Source: Branchiostoma floridae (taxonomy: Eukaryota > Chordata > Leptocardii > Amphioxiformes > Branchiostomatidae). From it: a stretch of DNA of 64,000 nucleotides. Under the pieces are notes generated by a model, which worked only from the letters and a program-made list of their open reading frames with translations, ran no database searches and had not been told where the DNA came from. The stretch is from assembly GCF_000003815.2 (NCBI RefSeq), contig NC_049995.1, positions 4,834,409-4,898,408 on the forward strand, given 5' to 3'. Positions within the stretch are counted from its first letter, which is position 1. Each line of letters starts with the position of its first letter. The translations under genes were made by a program, and so were the position numbers. Below, one piece after another: positions 59,301 through 64,000 of this stretch.

Positions 59301-62061
59301 GTCCCGTCACTTTAAATGTATCAACAAACTTCAGAAAGACTTTGACGTATCTTGGAGTATGTTAGGGTTTTAGGATCAGGCTCTTTGACTGAGGTTCGAA
59401 CCTAAGCCACTGCGTGCACACAAACCTTTGCCACTACTGTCGAGAAACCTCCCAGTGGTTGGTCGGACACCTGGTCACCTCCACCCCTCGCCACGCCGAC
59501 GGAGTAGGTAAGGTCTACCTCACTCCTGTCGTCATCCACGGCCAGCTCCAGCAGGAAGGCCGGCTCGGTGTAGTCCCTCCCGTACAACTGAGTCACCATA
59601 CAGTTGGTGGTATGGGCTGCTCGCCTGGCCACCCCACTTTCAGATGGCTGCGAATTTTTTTGTTCATTAGGGCGCGGACACGTAGGTCGTGCGATCGTCG
59701 TACGATTTTGATGCCATAGGATTTTTAAGCAGGCCGTGACAGAACAAACCATCGACATGGACCTGGTACAGCATTTTGTGTACTAACACAGTTAGATTTT
59801 GCAGGAGACGTACTAGTACATGATTGTCCTCCAAAATGCCCGAAGTTAGCGATCGTACGAAGATCTCACGACCTATGTGACCGCGCCATTAGAAAGCATC
59901 ATCACACCGTAATGATTTAGTACACGGAAAAAGGTCAATATGCATTATAAATTTTCTAAATCATAGTAAATGTGTACGTTTTGACATACATTGTAAAAAT
60001 AGCTTTAAAATATCAATAGCCCAAGTTTGATGATAATACTGTAAATGCATTTAATTTCGCGGGGATTTAATTTCGCGGTAGCGAGAAAAAGGACTTTTCG
60101 CGGGGGGTAACGTTTTAAGTTCGCGGTAGCACCATGCACTGTAGTCTCTTACTGCCATGAAAAAAATGTTCGCGGTGTTAATTGAACATTAAACGATCGC
60201 GAAAGTTTCTGCATTTACATAGCTAATCGGTTATAATAAACAAATTAGGTTTGAATTGTCTTCTAATCTCACATAGTTTATGCATAATTTTGCGTAACTG
60301 ATACATGCCATGTAGACGTAACGGCTGGGACCTACCGTGGCGTAGTTTTTAAAGGCTGGAGGGGATTCGTCAGGTTCGTCAGAGTTGATGCTGAATATCG
60401 TTGCATGGATTGTAGGAGTGGAGTATTGCCAGAGAAGGGTATTTATTAGTTCTTTTTTGATGGTTTTGATCGCCAAATTTATCTCTAGTACCAAGATTCC
60501 CCGAAGCTCCAGCCTCAGTGGAACAAGCTCCATGTCCATACGGATCCTAAAACACAAGAAATCGGAGTGTCGACTCAACACATCGAAAAACCTTAAAATA
60601 TATGTTTATAGATATGCCTTAAAATATTGGTAGGTAACGTTTTAAATTATACATAGATAGGTAAAAGAATGAAGGGTGTTTTGGATCAAATCTAATGAAC
60701 ATGAAAGACTAGGACTACTATTGCCGGTAATAGGGCCTTCACACTGAAACCGAATTAGCCGGAATCAAGCAGAACCAGCCGGCATGAAGTAGTTGCAAAA
60801 TTCGTGCCACGTTCAGGGCCGTTCGATATTTGTCCACTTAATGCACCTTGAAAGTTTGTAGCATGTCAAAAACTTTCGGGCCAGCCAAAAGAACGGGACT
60901 AAATATTTGGAAGGCAGTGAGAATTTTTATAATGCACTATACGAATTCCCAGGAATAGCAAAAGAATTTTCATTCTGACGCATTCCGGATCATTCTTGCT
61001 CTCGCATTTATTGCTTACCCAACATCCAAGGGGAATTTTGTGAACTGCAGTTCTGCTGTGCAAGGGAATCTTGTTGTCATGAGGAACCCAGTTATTTGCA
61101 GCTTACCCTCCATCATACCGAGCCAAACACCAAGAGACCCCCTCACTTGACATCCCATGGAAGGAGTCACAGTAACCTTGAACGAACAAATATCAAGTTG
61201 AACATAATTTGAAATATGGAATAGTTTTGCAGAAAGCGGACTGCGTACGTGTTATGTCTTTCAAAAAGAAAAATTGCATTGGATGTTGTAACGCTTTTAA
61301 ACACGTTGACATTCGTAGAAACTACAGACACTTTTGATTATTTGCATGTATTAAACAGTACTGTAATGTCAACGTTGTAGACAAGTAGGTTCAGTAAAAA
61401 CGTACGTCTGCCTGCATGGACAACAGTCGGACATCCGTAGAAAAGGTCATGCCGAAGCTTCCTCCTGCATCGAAGGCTGTGAATAGACGAAGGTGACGTA
61501 TAGCTTCTGATGATGGAAAATTATTCAGGGCTCGAAAAGCCACCTACATATGCAGGTTAGTGCAGGTAAAATTGGAGCTGTGCAGGTATTTCTGTTGTCT
61601 ACCTGCACCTAAACTGCACTGGTCCATGGGTTTTATACATAAATTTCCTGTGATGTAGGTGTATGAGGATTGTTATTAGCTTCGTTGACTTTAACAACCA
61701 GCTAAATTAAGGATACATAAAAAAAATAACAATGGTTCCTGAAAAACTGTAGTATGATCAATACTTTCAATACTTCAATACTATATATATATATACATAT
61801 ATATATATAAATATATATATAGTGATTGAAAATACGTGGTTACAATCATTCAGTAATAACGAGTTGAAACATCTTTCTCTAGCTCTGACACTTACTGAAA
61901 CGCATGGGAATCGGACCCAGCATGAAGGGAACGATGTACGGTCGAGGGAAGAAAGACGAGGCGTAAGGGCCGAATTGATACGCGAAAGACAGTCTCTTGT
62001 CAACAGATGAGAACTGATCTTCGAAAACCGTGTGCAGAGCGCTGTCGATAGCATTCATGGC
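16527..62061 (-). CDS. Giant type I membrane protein: PAN-like, FN3-like repeats, GH16-like, GAIN-like, EGF-like, TM (5' partial)
   Basis: I assembled 58 exons (10,920 nt; 3,639 codons plus TAA at 16529-16527). Lengths and phases are consistent at every junction. All introns are GT-AG except two GC-AG. The first visible exon starts in frame without a signal peptide, so the 5' end is outside the window, upstream of the satellite at 62.4 kb. The extracellular part contains many modules with the fibronectin-III-like signature Y-x-V-T-V-R-A-x-N ... S-x-G-V-x-V-D-x-T-P-P ... W-x-x-F-x-D-x-E-S-x-I-x-x-Y-x-x-A-V-G-T. To these are added a PAN-like Cys module, a GH16/concanavalin-A-like domain, a GAIN/GPS-like region, cadherin-like sheets and two EGF modules. 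One TM helix and a tail of about 130 residues follow. The exon parts are listed under the segment entries. Likely role: cell-surface adhesion or recognition. I cannot name an orthologue. Confidence 0.85.
16737..16812. repeat. Short inverted repeat in intron 57
   Basis: cacctgcttacgttttga (16737-16754) is inverted as tcgaaacgtaagcaggtg (16795-16812) with one mismatch. The flanking tail (cgaataaatgattgtgtaaaag) resembles the tail of the repeat at 55856-55965, so this is probably part of an interspersed family. Confidence 0.7.
17751..19312 (-). other. Giant gene exons 55-56: cadherin-like sheets, two EGF-like modules, TM helix
   Basis: Exons 19079-19312 and 17751-18778. Exon 55 opens with the end of the GAIN-like region (C...SSQFAVVI) and then a cadherin-like stretch (LPPVLLSP...DEDEGTLVSQLIAEDPEDDDLIFQV). 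Exon 56, the longest (1,028 nt), continues with LRYTPALDFSGTKEI and VTYTPDQHFFGEDTVKVYAED. These are typical of the cadherin-like/tandem-95 class. Then come two EGF-like modules (NPCVNGGRC...CNCTAGFEGRYCE and NDCVPNPC...CHCEPGWPC) and the TM helix IVGIVVGCLVALMILLVIY, followed by a basic stop-transfer (KMWVKKQELKRK). It is a single-pass protein, with the N terminus outside. Confidence 0.85.
19486..22859 (-). other. Giant gene exons 49-54: GAIN/GPS-like region
   Basis: Exons 22658-22859, 22167-22246, 21731-21889, 20979-21117, 20305-20447 and 19486-19577. The segment ends in VPAVVFWDPEKENWKDVNGTC, then (in exon 55) LCSTTG and SSQFAVVI. This follows the GPS pattern of adhesion GPCRs and polycystins: FWD..., W, Gly-Cys, Cys-x-x-T, and the final strand ending FAVLM. 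The upstream strands (LTQ-like TDRFLRNRVRRM, ...DTPLTVTVTFNDS) suit the GAIN fold. The autoproteolysis tripeptide His-Leu-Ser/Thr is absent (GSS aligns there), so cleavage is not expected. The GAIN assignment is motif reading only. Confidence 0.6.
19990..20235. repeat. Interspersed repeat copy containing ccagccgttcttgagttatattgt
   Basis: The core ccagccgttcttgagttat followed by a cagacaaacgct-like tail recurs at 36930-36990 in another intron of the same gene. The shared order of words over more than 80 bp marks two copies of one interspersed family. The boundaries are approximate. Confidence 0.65.
23128..23381. repeat. 254-bp inverted-repeat element (MITE-like) in intron 48
   Basis: Termini ttgaacaaagtc and gactttgttcaa are perfect inverted repeats. 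The inner parts (aagg...cagtaaacgtttcg and cgaaatgtttactg...aagg) are degenerate inverted copies about 75 bp long. This looks like an old fold-back MITE. Confidence 0.75.
23526..25322 (-). other. Giant gene exons 45-48: Cys-rich strand and two FN3-like modules
   Basis: Exons 25127-25322, 24733-24908, 24011-24203 and 23526-23699. Exon 45 begins VVKPCIPCSGKCDLLGCDQGC, a Cys-dense loop, then YYLTVRAVAG. Exons 46-47 give SSNGIYIDVTPP, AVRWEGYDIESEI and CQWAVGTSPG, a complete FN3-like unit of this protein's type, then YYVTVRLVNGAGL. Exon 48 carries a linker rich in NxT/S sites and ends at NNYE. Splice phases are 1, 0, 1, 1. Confidence 0.85.
25775..28967 (-). other. Giant gene exons 38-44: concanavalin-A/GH16-like domain with Cys/Thr/Pro-rich insert
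   Basis: Exons 28816-28967, 28447-28566, 27905-28106, 27356-27541, 26880-27037, 26078-26256 and 25775-25904. The reading is GQYEMDIIAASGELQAV, then VVFWDGPDGVVGDHNEMSLE, later YASCGLQIHAETANSH, then LDFDPSAAWHKYTLEFIEE, RLDIDGQPRAVLTG and LILSTW. This order parallels GH16 and related lectin-like folds (G-x-Y/F-E..., E-x-D-x-E on the active-site strand, D-F-H-x-Y-x-x-x-W, D-G-Q). Here the active-site strand reads EMSLE: both Glu are kept and the central Asp is Ser. Between the halves lies an insert with CSCC and CNCTC clusters and a Thr/Pro/Ser stretch. Catalysis is doubtful; glycan binding is plausible. The family call is by motif only. Confidence 0.55.
27171..27320. repeat. Imperfect direct duplication in intron 41
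   Basis: tcagctttcaatac...ggttccac and ggaaggggaattcataatttgatga occur twice (27171-27225 and 27252-27319). The second copy has an extra insertion. It is a local tandem duplication, non-coding. Confidence 0.7.
29641..33143. mobile_element. 3.5-kb near-complete inverted repeat (giant fold-back element) in intron 36
   Basis: The left end (TTAAGAG...tgtctgtaaaaaccaagc) and the right end (gcttggtttttacagacag...CTCTTAA) are inverted copies. The inverted match continues inward through the whole element, including the blocks around 29720-30240 and 32530-33080. The centre is a near-perfect palindrome at 31415-31450. Each arm holds a tandem series of about 163-bp units marked by ccctggttttacaacc...tggtatagg...tgccctggacat (left-arm starts near 30426, 30589, 30751 and 30916). 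TTAA stands at both ends, which fits but does not prove a TTAA-targeting (piggyBac-like) insertion. No transposase frame was seen. Confidence 0.85.
36820..37015. repeat. Second copy of the ccagccgttcttgagttatattgt repeat
   Basis: Shares the ccagccgttcttgagttatattgt core and the acagacac...acaaacgct tail with the copy near 20170-20220. It lies in the intron between exons 30 and 31, with its right side ending just before exon 30 (37036). Boundaries approximate. Confidence 0.65.
40428..40449. repeat. ATG/GAT trinucleotide microsatellite
   Basis: A short (gat)n run 38 bp from the donor of exon 24, inside the intron. Confidence 0.8.
41135..41243. repeat. 109-bp TTAA-ended palindrome in intron 22
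   Basis: TTAACCAGCACTGGAATACG at the left is matched by the inverse cgtattccagtgccggTTAA at the right. The arms are about 45 bp with few mismatches. TTAA at both ends suits a piggyBac-type MITE. Confidence 0.8.
44188..44340. repeat. Interspersed repeat (gattagacat...cagttactcaagcagctggat family), copy 1
   Basis: Reads gaagattagacatc...aataagatatgccaaaaagc, agttactcaagcagctggat, ggaaacggttagacgttttag. Close relatives lie at 48470-48610 (inverted) and 52481-52578, plus a weaker piece near 29110-29165. A dispersed SINE- or MITE-like family is likely. Confidence 0.7.
45695..45785. repeat. Palindromic element with ctccttctgattggtcagaatga arms
   Basis: tgtgttcgctccttctgattggtcagaatgaa is inverted as ttcattctgaccaatcagaaggagcaatacaca. 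The arms are about 33 bp around a 22-bp loop that is itself partly palindromic. It is a short fold-back MITE in intron 15. Confidence 0.8.
46121..46245. repeat. 125-bp TTAA-ended palindrome in intron 15
   Basis: gTTAATGACCCGCC at the left mirrors GGGCGGGTCATTAAC at the right, and further inward gtgtacatggtgtcataacg mirrors cgttatgacaccatatacac. TTAA at both ends again suits piggyBac-type MITEs. Confidence 0.8.
47076..47207. repeat. Inverted repeat with perfect 20-bp termini in intron 14
   Basis: ctgtttttgggattttttaa (47076-47095) is the exact reverse complement of 47188-47207. A second nested inverted pair (aaaaatgcc and ggcattttt) lies inside. Confidence 0.85.
48470..48610. repeat. Interspersed repeat, inverted copy
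   Basis: Minus-strand copy of the family at 44188-44340 and 52481-52578: contains gaaacgtctgaccgtttcc, ttgcttgagtaactg, and ctggatgtctaacctt. It ends just before exon 13 (48624). Confidence 0.7.
48868..49043. repeat. 176-bp palindromic element in intron 12
   Basis: Left arm atgttgcaatcttaaacttta and right arm taaagtttaagattgcaacat are exact inverses. The match continues through the cacaaaataaagcgctta segments (about 47 bp per arm) around an internal section of about 85 bp. Confidence 0.85.
50953..52415 (-). other. Giant gene exons 7-9: PAN/apple-like Cys module
   Basis: Exons 52268-52415, 51529-51704 and 50953-51076. Exon 8 reads QKCARDCLALPPTKCLSFNY, then DYSDVGRCELLEE. This is the Cys spacing of a PAN/apple module (C...C....C.SF.Y.....C.L), which binds proteins or carbohydrate in other families. 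Exon 7 ends at a GC donor with good consensus (CTAG|GCAAGT). The flanking exons are beta-rich and contain IEISIGHD-like strands seen elsewhere in this protein. The PAN assignment is by motif only. Confidence 0.7.
52481..52578. repeat. Interspersed repeat, copy interrupted by the 5.3-kb TIR element
   Basis: gattagacatccaggtaata ... ggaaacgatcagacgtttcagatagtgtccacta matches the family at 44188. It stops at 52578, where the TIR element begins. After the second TIR element the sequence resumes with actatctttcgtcagtgacact, consistent with a single older repeat split by the insertions. Confidence 0.65.
52611..52633 (+). promoter_or_regulatory. CRE plus TATA promoter inside the TIR element
   Basis: A perfect CRE palindrome TGACGTCA (52611-52618) stands 7 bp before TATAAATA (52626-52633), in a 23-bp core. 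The same arrangement is repeated in the short copy at 57912-57934. Transcription would run rightward into the element. Use of this promoter is inference. Confidence 0.6.
52755..52878 (+). CDS. Candidate first exon driven by the element's promoter
   Basis: ATG at 52755 lies about 120 bp downstream of the TATA box. It opens a GC-rich frame starting MPAGDSLLHDAVPQLKLVTA and ending at a plausible donor (ACACG|GTAAAG, 52879). I recognise no family and could not place a second exon. The frame stays open to 52961 if unspliced. It may be a captured host exon or chance. Confidence 0.3.
53435..53890 (+). pseudogene. Three degenerate copies of a protein-like unit of about 180 bp
   Basis: Units end at about 53491, 53670 and 53835 with the recurring sequence cattttcttgtcattttct. 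The third unit reads open as DTWFENPDKEARWILNLHP and then FYERLHTVRRSFTDLELRHF. The second keeps PEFYERLHTVWRTSTDREIR but is broken upstream by a stop, and the first keeps only ADRDLHHFLVIF before a stop. The conserved reading frame suggests decayed tandem coding sequence inside the TIR element. No family recognised. Confidence 0.45.
53893..54135 (+). pseudogene. Possible SGNH-hydrolase-like fragment
   Basis: The frame starts MASGLTMATIFWSSFQELKP and continues TTILLVGDVVMQTAS. The pattern L-L-V-G-D after a Pro-Thr-Thr stretch resembles block I of SGNH/GDSL hydrolases, which many transposons carry, but the catalytic Ser after GD is replaced by Val. The rest of the frame is not convincing. Low-confidence fragment. 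Confidence 0.2.
54534..55259. repeat. Tandem array: 14 copies of a 52-bp GC-rich unit
   Basis: Units begin at about 54534, 54591, 54643, 54695, 54747, 54799, 54851, 54903, 54956, 55008, 55060, 55112, 55164 and 55216. The unit is acgaagatggtaagaccc, gggcaggcaccggcgagtgt, cgcgggtagagctc. Copies differ at few positions (gatgg or gttgg, agaccc or aggccc). Since 52 is not a multiple of 3, every frame cycles and long open frames on both strands are artefacts. Each unit contains a splice-donor-like G|GTAAGA or G|GTAAGG. Confidence 0.95.
55366..55503 (+). CDS. Short protein-like frame, 45 aa, after the 52-bp array
   Basis: ATG at 55366 to TGA at 55501 reads MEIPRQAQEVPQKNMELTVD and then VLGRKTYSYFAVKGFEDRKP. 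The mix of residues and codons is more protein-like than the surroundings, and an in-frame stop lies just upstream. It could be the last exon of a transcript started at the element's promoter. No family recognised. Confidence 0.25.
   Translation: MEIPRQAQEVPQKNMELTVDVLGRKTYSYFAVKGFEDRKPEIISP
55856..55965. repeat. SINE-like segment nested in the TIR element
   Basis: gccctgaagaaggtaacaga, cggtcaccgaaacgtcggtg, tgaataaagcattggttgtg. The cgaaacgt...gaataaa...ttgtgtaaa order is shared with the tail at 16795-16840, which points to a dispersed family. Confidence 0.6.
55966..57800. other. Right part of the 5.3-kb element, no supported gene
   Basis: A minus-strand frame at 57214-56816 (132 codons, starting MPNGPQPYPTSTFKHP) is the longest without repeats, but has no recognised motif. 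A GA-rich low-complexity tract fills about 57430-57600 and gives a Ser/Pro/Leu-rich minus-strand frame that I discount. Confidence 0.35.
57880..58155. mobile_element. 276-bp internally deleted copy of the 5.3-kb TIR element
   Basis: Begins with the same TTTGAGGTGC, CRE, TATA and gccctccggcaaagtctg as 52579-52690. It ends with the same agacgacgatttccgcatca ... gcacctcaaa as 57810-57869. Between them is only about 100 bp of unshared sequence. Both copies are followed by aaggatacta. This is a typical relation of a MITE to its longer relative. Confidence 0.8.
59671..59887. mobile_element. 217-bp MITE with 5-bp ATTAG duplication in intron 4
   Basis: Termini GGCGCGGACACGTAGGTCGTG and the inverse cacgacctatgtgaccgcgcc (about 21 bp, about 2 mismatches, with further inverted matches inward) are flanked on both sides by ATTAG (59666-59670 and 59888-59892). 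The left end lies 23 bp from the first base of exon 5. Confidence 0.85.
60038..60221. mobile_element. TTCGCGG-type MITE, about 184 bp
   Basis: Ends TActgtaaatgca and tgcatttacaTA are inverted repeats, with TA on both sides. The interior has six copies of ttcgcgg or its variants (near 60055, 60072, 60096, 60119, 60169, and inverted near 60198). Lies in intron 4 of the giant gene. Confidence 0.85.
61781..61822. repeat. AT-rich microsatellite
   Basis: (at)n with interruptions, in intron 1 of the visible part of the giant gene, about 75 bp from the exon 1 donor. Confidence 0.85.
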
Positions 62062-62390
62062 CTGGAAGCAATACGAAATAAAGTTAAGTTCTTATACAAT
62101 TAACTTACATCAACCTTTTATATAACATAAATGCATGTTATCAAAACGAATGTGGGGTCTCATGTGATATCTTTACGCAGCTGGTCCTATGGGAAGGCTT
62201 AATTAGCAGACTAGCTTCGTAATAGAAAACGTCATTTTGATACGTTTTAGTGTCTCAAACTAAAGGCATTCGTTGTTTCAAATTGATGTACATCTACATG
62301 AACGATCGTATACGTATTCACTATTATAATAACCTTTTTTTGTATCTTAGACTATAGGGGGGGCAGATAACTGAAAAAATCTTTCACTTT

Positions 62391-64000
62391 GTGATACAAG
62401 CACCAAACTTGGTACAGATACTTATTAGACTTTACTGTTTTGAAAAAGTACGCGGGCCACTTGATTTGACTTTTGGCGCCCCCTAGCGGCGCGTTTTGGT
62501 ACTGCAGCAGACCTTCCGGGCTTTGTATCTCCTGTTCTAAACATGCTACAGTCATGATTTTTATGTGGTAGAAAGCTGTTGTAGTAAGGATGAAGTGACG
62601 TAAGTTTTGTCTCCCTAGCAGCTTGCGTTGGAACTGCAGGGGCGTTTTTTTTGCCGCTGCCGAATTTGAAGCGGAACAACTCCGAATGTTTAAAATGTCT
62701 AAAAGTATGGGACAGCTAAATGTTCAACTACAATTGTGATACAAGCACCAAACTTAGTACAGATACTCATTAGACTTTACTGTTTTGAAAAAGTACGCGG
62801 GCCACTTTATTTGACTTTTGGCGCCCCCTAGCGGCGCCTTTTGGTACTGCAGCAGACCTTCCGGGCTTTGTATCTCCTGTTCTAAACATGCTACAGTCAT
62901 GATTTTTCTGTGGTAGAAAGCTGGTAGGGTAAGGAAGAAGTGACGTAAGTTTGGTTTCCCTAGCTGCTTGCGTTGGAACTACAGCAGCGTGTTTTTTTTT
63001 TGCCGCTGCCGAATTGCCCTAGGGGCGCTTTTTGGTACTGCAGTAGACTTTTCGGGCTTTGTATCTCCTGTTTGGAACAAGCTACAGTCATGATTTTTAT
63101 GTGGTATAAAGCTGTTAGCGTAAGGACGAAGTGATGTAAGTTTGGTTTCCCTAGCAGCTTGCGTTGGAACTGCAGCGGCGTTTTTTGCCGCTGCCAAATT
63201 GCTCCTAAGGGCGCTTTTTGGTACTGCAGAAGACCTTCCGGGCTTTGTATCTCCTGTTCGAAACATGCTACAGTCATGACTTTTATGTGGTGGAAAGCTG
63301 TTGGTGCAAGGAGAAGTGACGTAAGTTTGGTCTCCCTAGGAACTTGCGTTGGAACTACAGAGGCATTTTTTTGCCGCTGCCGAATTGCCCTAGGGGCGCT
63401 TTTTGGTACTGCAGCAGACCTTCCGGACTTTGTATCTCCTGTTCTAGACATGCTACAGTCATAATTTTTATGTGGTAGAAAGCTGTTGTAGTAAGGATAA
63501 AGTGACGTCCCTAGCAGCTTGCGTTGAACTGCAGGGGCGTTTTTTTGCCGCTGCCGAATTTGAAGCGGAACAACTCCGAATGTTTAAAATGTCTAAAAGT
63601 ATGGGACAGCTAAATGTTCAACTACAATTGTGATACAAGCACCAAACTTAGTACAGATACTCATTAGACTTTACTGTTTTGAAAAAGTACGCGGGCCACT
63701 TTATTTGACTTTTGGCGCCCCCTAGCGGCGCCTTTTGGTACTGCAGCAGACCTTCCGGGCTTTGTATCTCCTGTTCTAAACATGCTACAGTCATGATTTT
63801 TCTGTGGTAGAAAGCTGGTAGGGTAAGGAAGAAGTGACGTAAGTTTGGTTTCCCTAGCTGCTTGCGTTGGAACTACAGCAGCGTGTTTTTTTTTTGCCGC
63901 TGCCGAATTGCCCTAGGGGCGCTTTTTGGTACTGCAGTAGACTTTTCGGGCTTTGTATCTCCTGTTTGGAACAAGCTACAGTCATGATTTTTATGTGGTA
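62391..64000. repeat. Satellite-like array with a 185-191-bp unit and an 894-bp higher-order period
   Basis: The anchor ctttgtatctcctgtt occurs at 62521, 62866, 63057, 63243, 63428, 63760 and 63951. Spacings are 345, 191, 186, 185, 332 and 191. The large spacings carry an extra segment of about 150 bp (gtgatacaagcaccaaactt ... ctagcggcg). The pair 62866/63057 recurs as 63760/63951, exactly 894 bp later, showing a higher-order unit. The array runs off the right edge. Open frames here are artefacts. Confidence 0.9.

Larger units (their letters stand above)
58626..62061 (-). other. Giant gene exons 1-6 (of those visible): N-terminal region
   Basis: Exons 61896-62061, 61406-61476, 61019-61176, 60336-60546, 59426-59647 and 58626-58832. 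Exon 3 was found by requiring phase 0 to phase 2 between exons 2 and 4; it reads VTVTPSMGCQVRGSLGVWLG and ends LQFTKFPLDVG. Exons 1-4 match no family I know; they are beta-rich and have few cysteines. Exons 5-6 begin the FN3-like series (YSVGVARGGG, YFTVTATNSAQQ, YDVTLPGGRV). Exon 1 has an in-frame ATG at codon 2 but no signal peptide, so upstream exons must exist beyond the window. Confidence 0.75.

Noticed and set aside
59402..59425. Extension of exon 5 past its donor
   Set aside because: The frame is open beyond 59426, but the phase-0 GTTTGT donor joins exactly to exon 6.
62352..63464. Frames up to 163 codons with repeated QEIQSPEGLLQYQ-like segments
   Set aside because: Translations of the satellite units; no codon conservation between copies.

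Overview
This is a piece of a eukaryotic, intron-rich animal genome, probably a cephalochordate (amphioxus, Branchiostoma-like). That identification is inference. It rests on a SETD7 orthologue nearly colinear with the vertebrate protein, very intron-dense genes, a membrane protein built from fibronectin-like, EGF and adhesion-type modules, and a high load of short palindromic and TIR elements. A run of 100 Ns marks an assembly gap.

Layout. 1-4.7 kb: mostly non-coding, with one possible membrane-anchor exon on the minus strand and a 196-bp palindromic element. 4.7-9.0 kb (+): a complete seven-exon gene for a 263-residue secreted acidic protein that I do not recognise; every intron is phase 1. 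9.7-10.1 kb: a minisatellite. 12.1-15.3 kb (-): SETD7, with two coding exons and a separate non-coding first exon. 15.3-16.5 kb: spacer with the N gap. 16.5-62.1 kb (-): one enormous gene. I joined 58 exons by hand; every splice phase agrees from exon to exon, giving 3,639 codons plus a stop. The 5' end lies beyond the window. 62.4-64 kb: satellite-like tandem repeats.

The giant gene is the main result. From N to C terminus it encodes an unrecognised N-terminal region, a PAN/apple-like cysteine module, about 16 fibronectin-III-like modules, a concanavalin-A/GH16-like domain interrupted by a Cys/Thr/Pro-rich insert, two more fibronectin-like modules, a degenerate GAIN/GPS-like region, cadherin-like sheets, two EGF-like modules, one transmembrane helix and a cytoplasmic tail ending in a possible PDZ ligand. 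It looks like a cell-surface adhesion or recognition protein. I cannot name it.

The introns of this gene hold most of the mobile DNA: a 3.5-kb inverted repeat at 29.6-33.1 kb, a 5.3-kb TIR element carrying a CRE/TATA promoter and a 14-copy 52-bp array at 52.6-57.9 kb with its 276-bp deletion derivative next to it, several TTAA-ended palindromes, and small MITEs. One MITE sits 23 bp from a splice acceptor. All domain names come from reading motifs, not from database searches.
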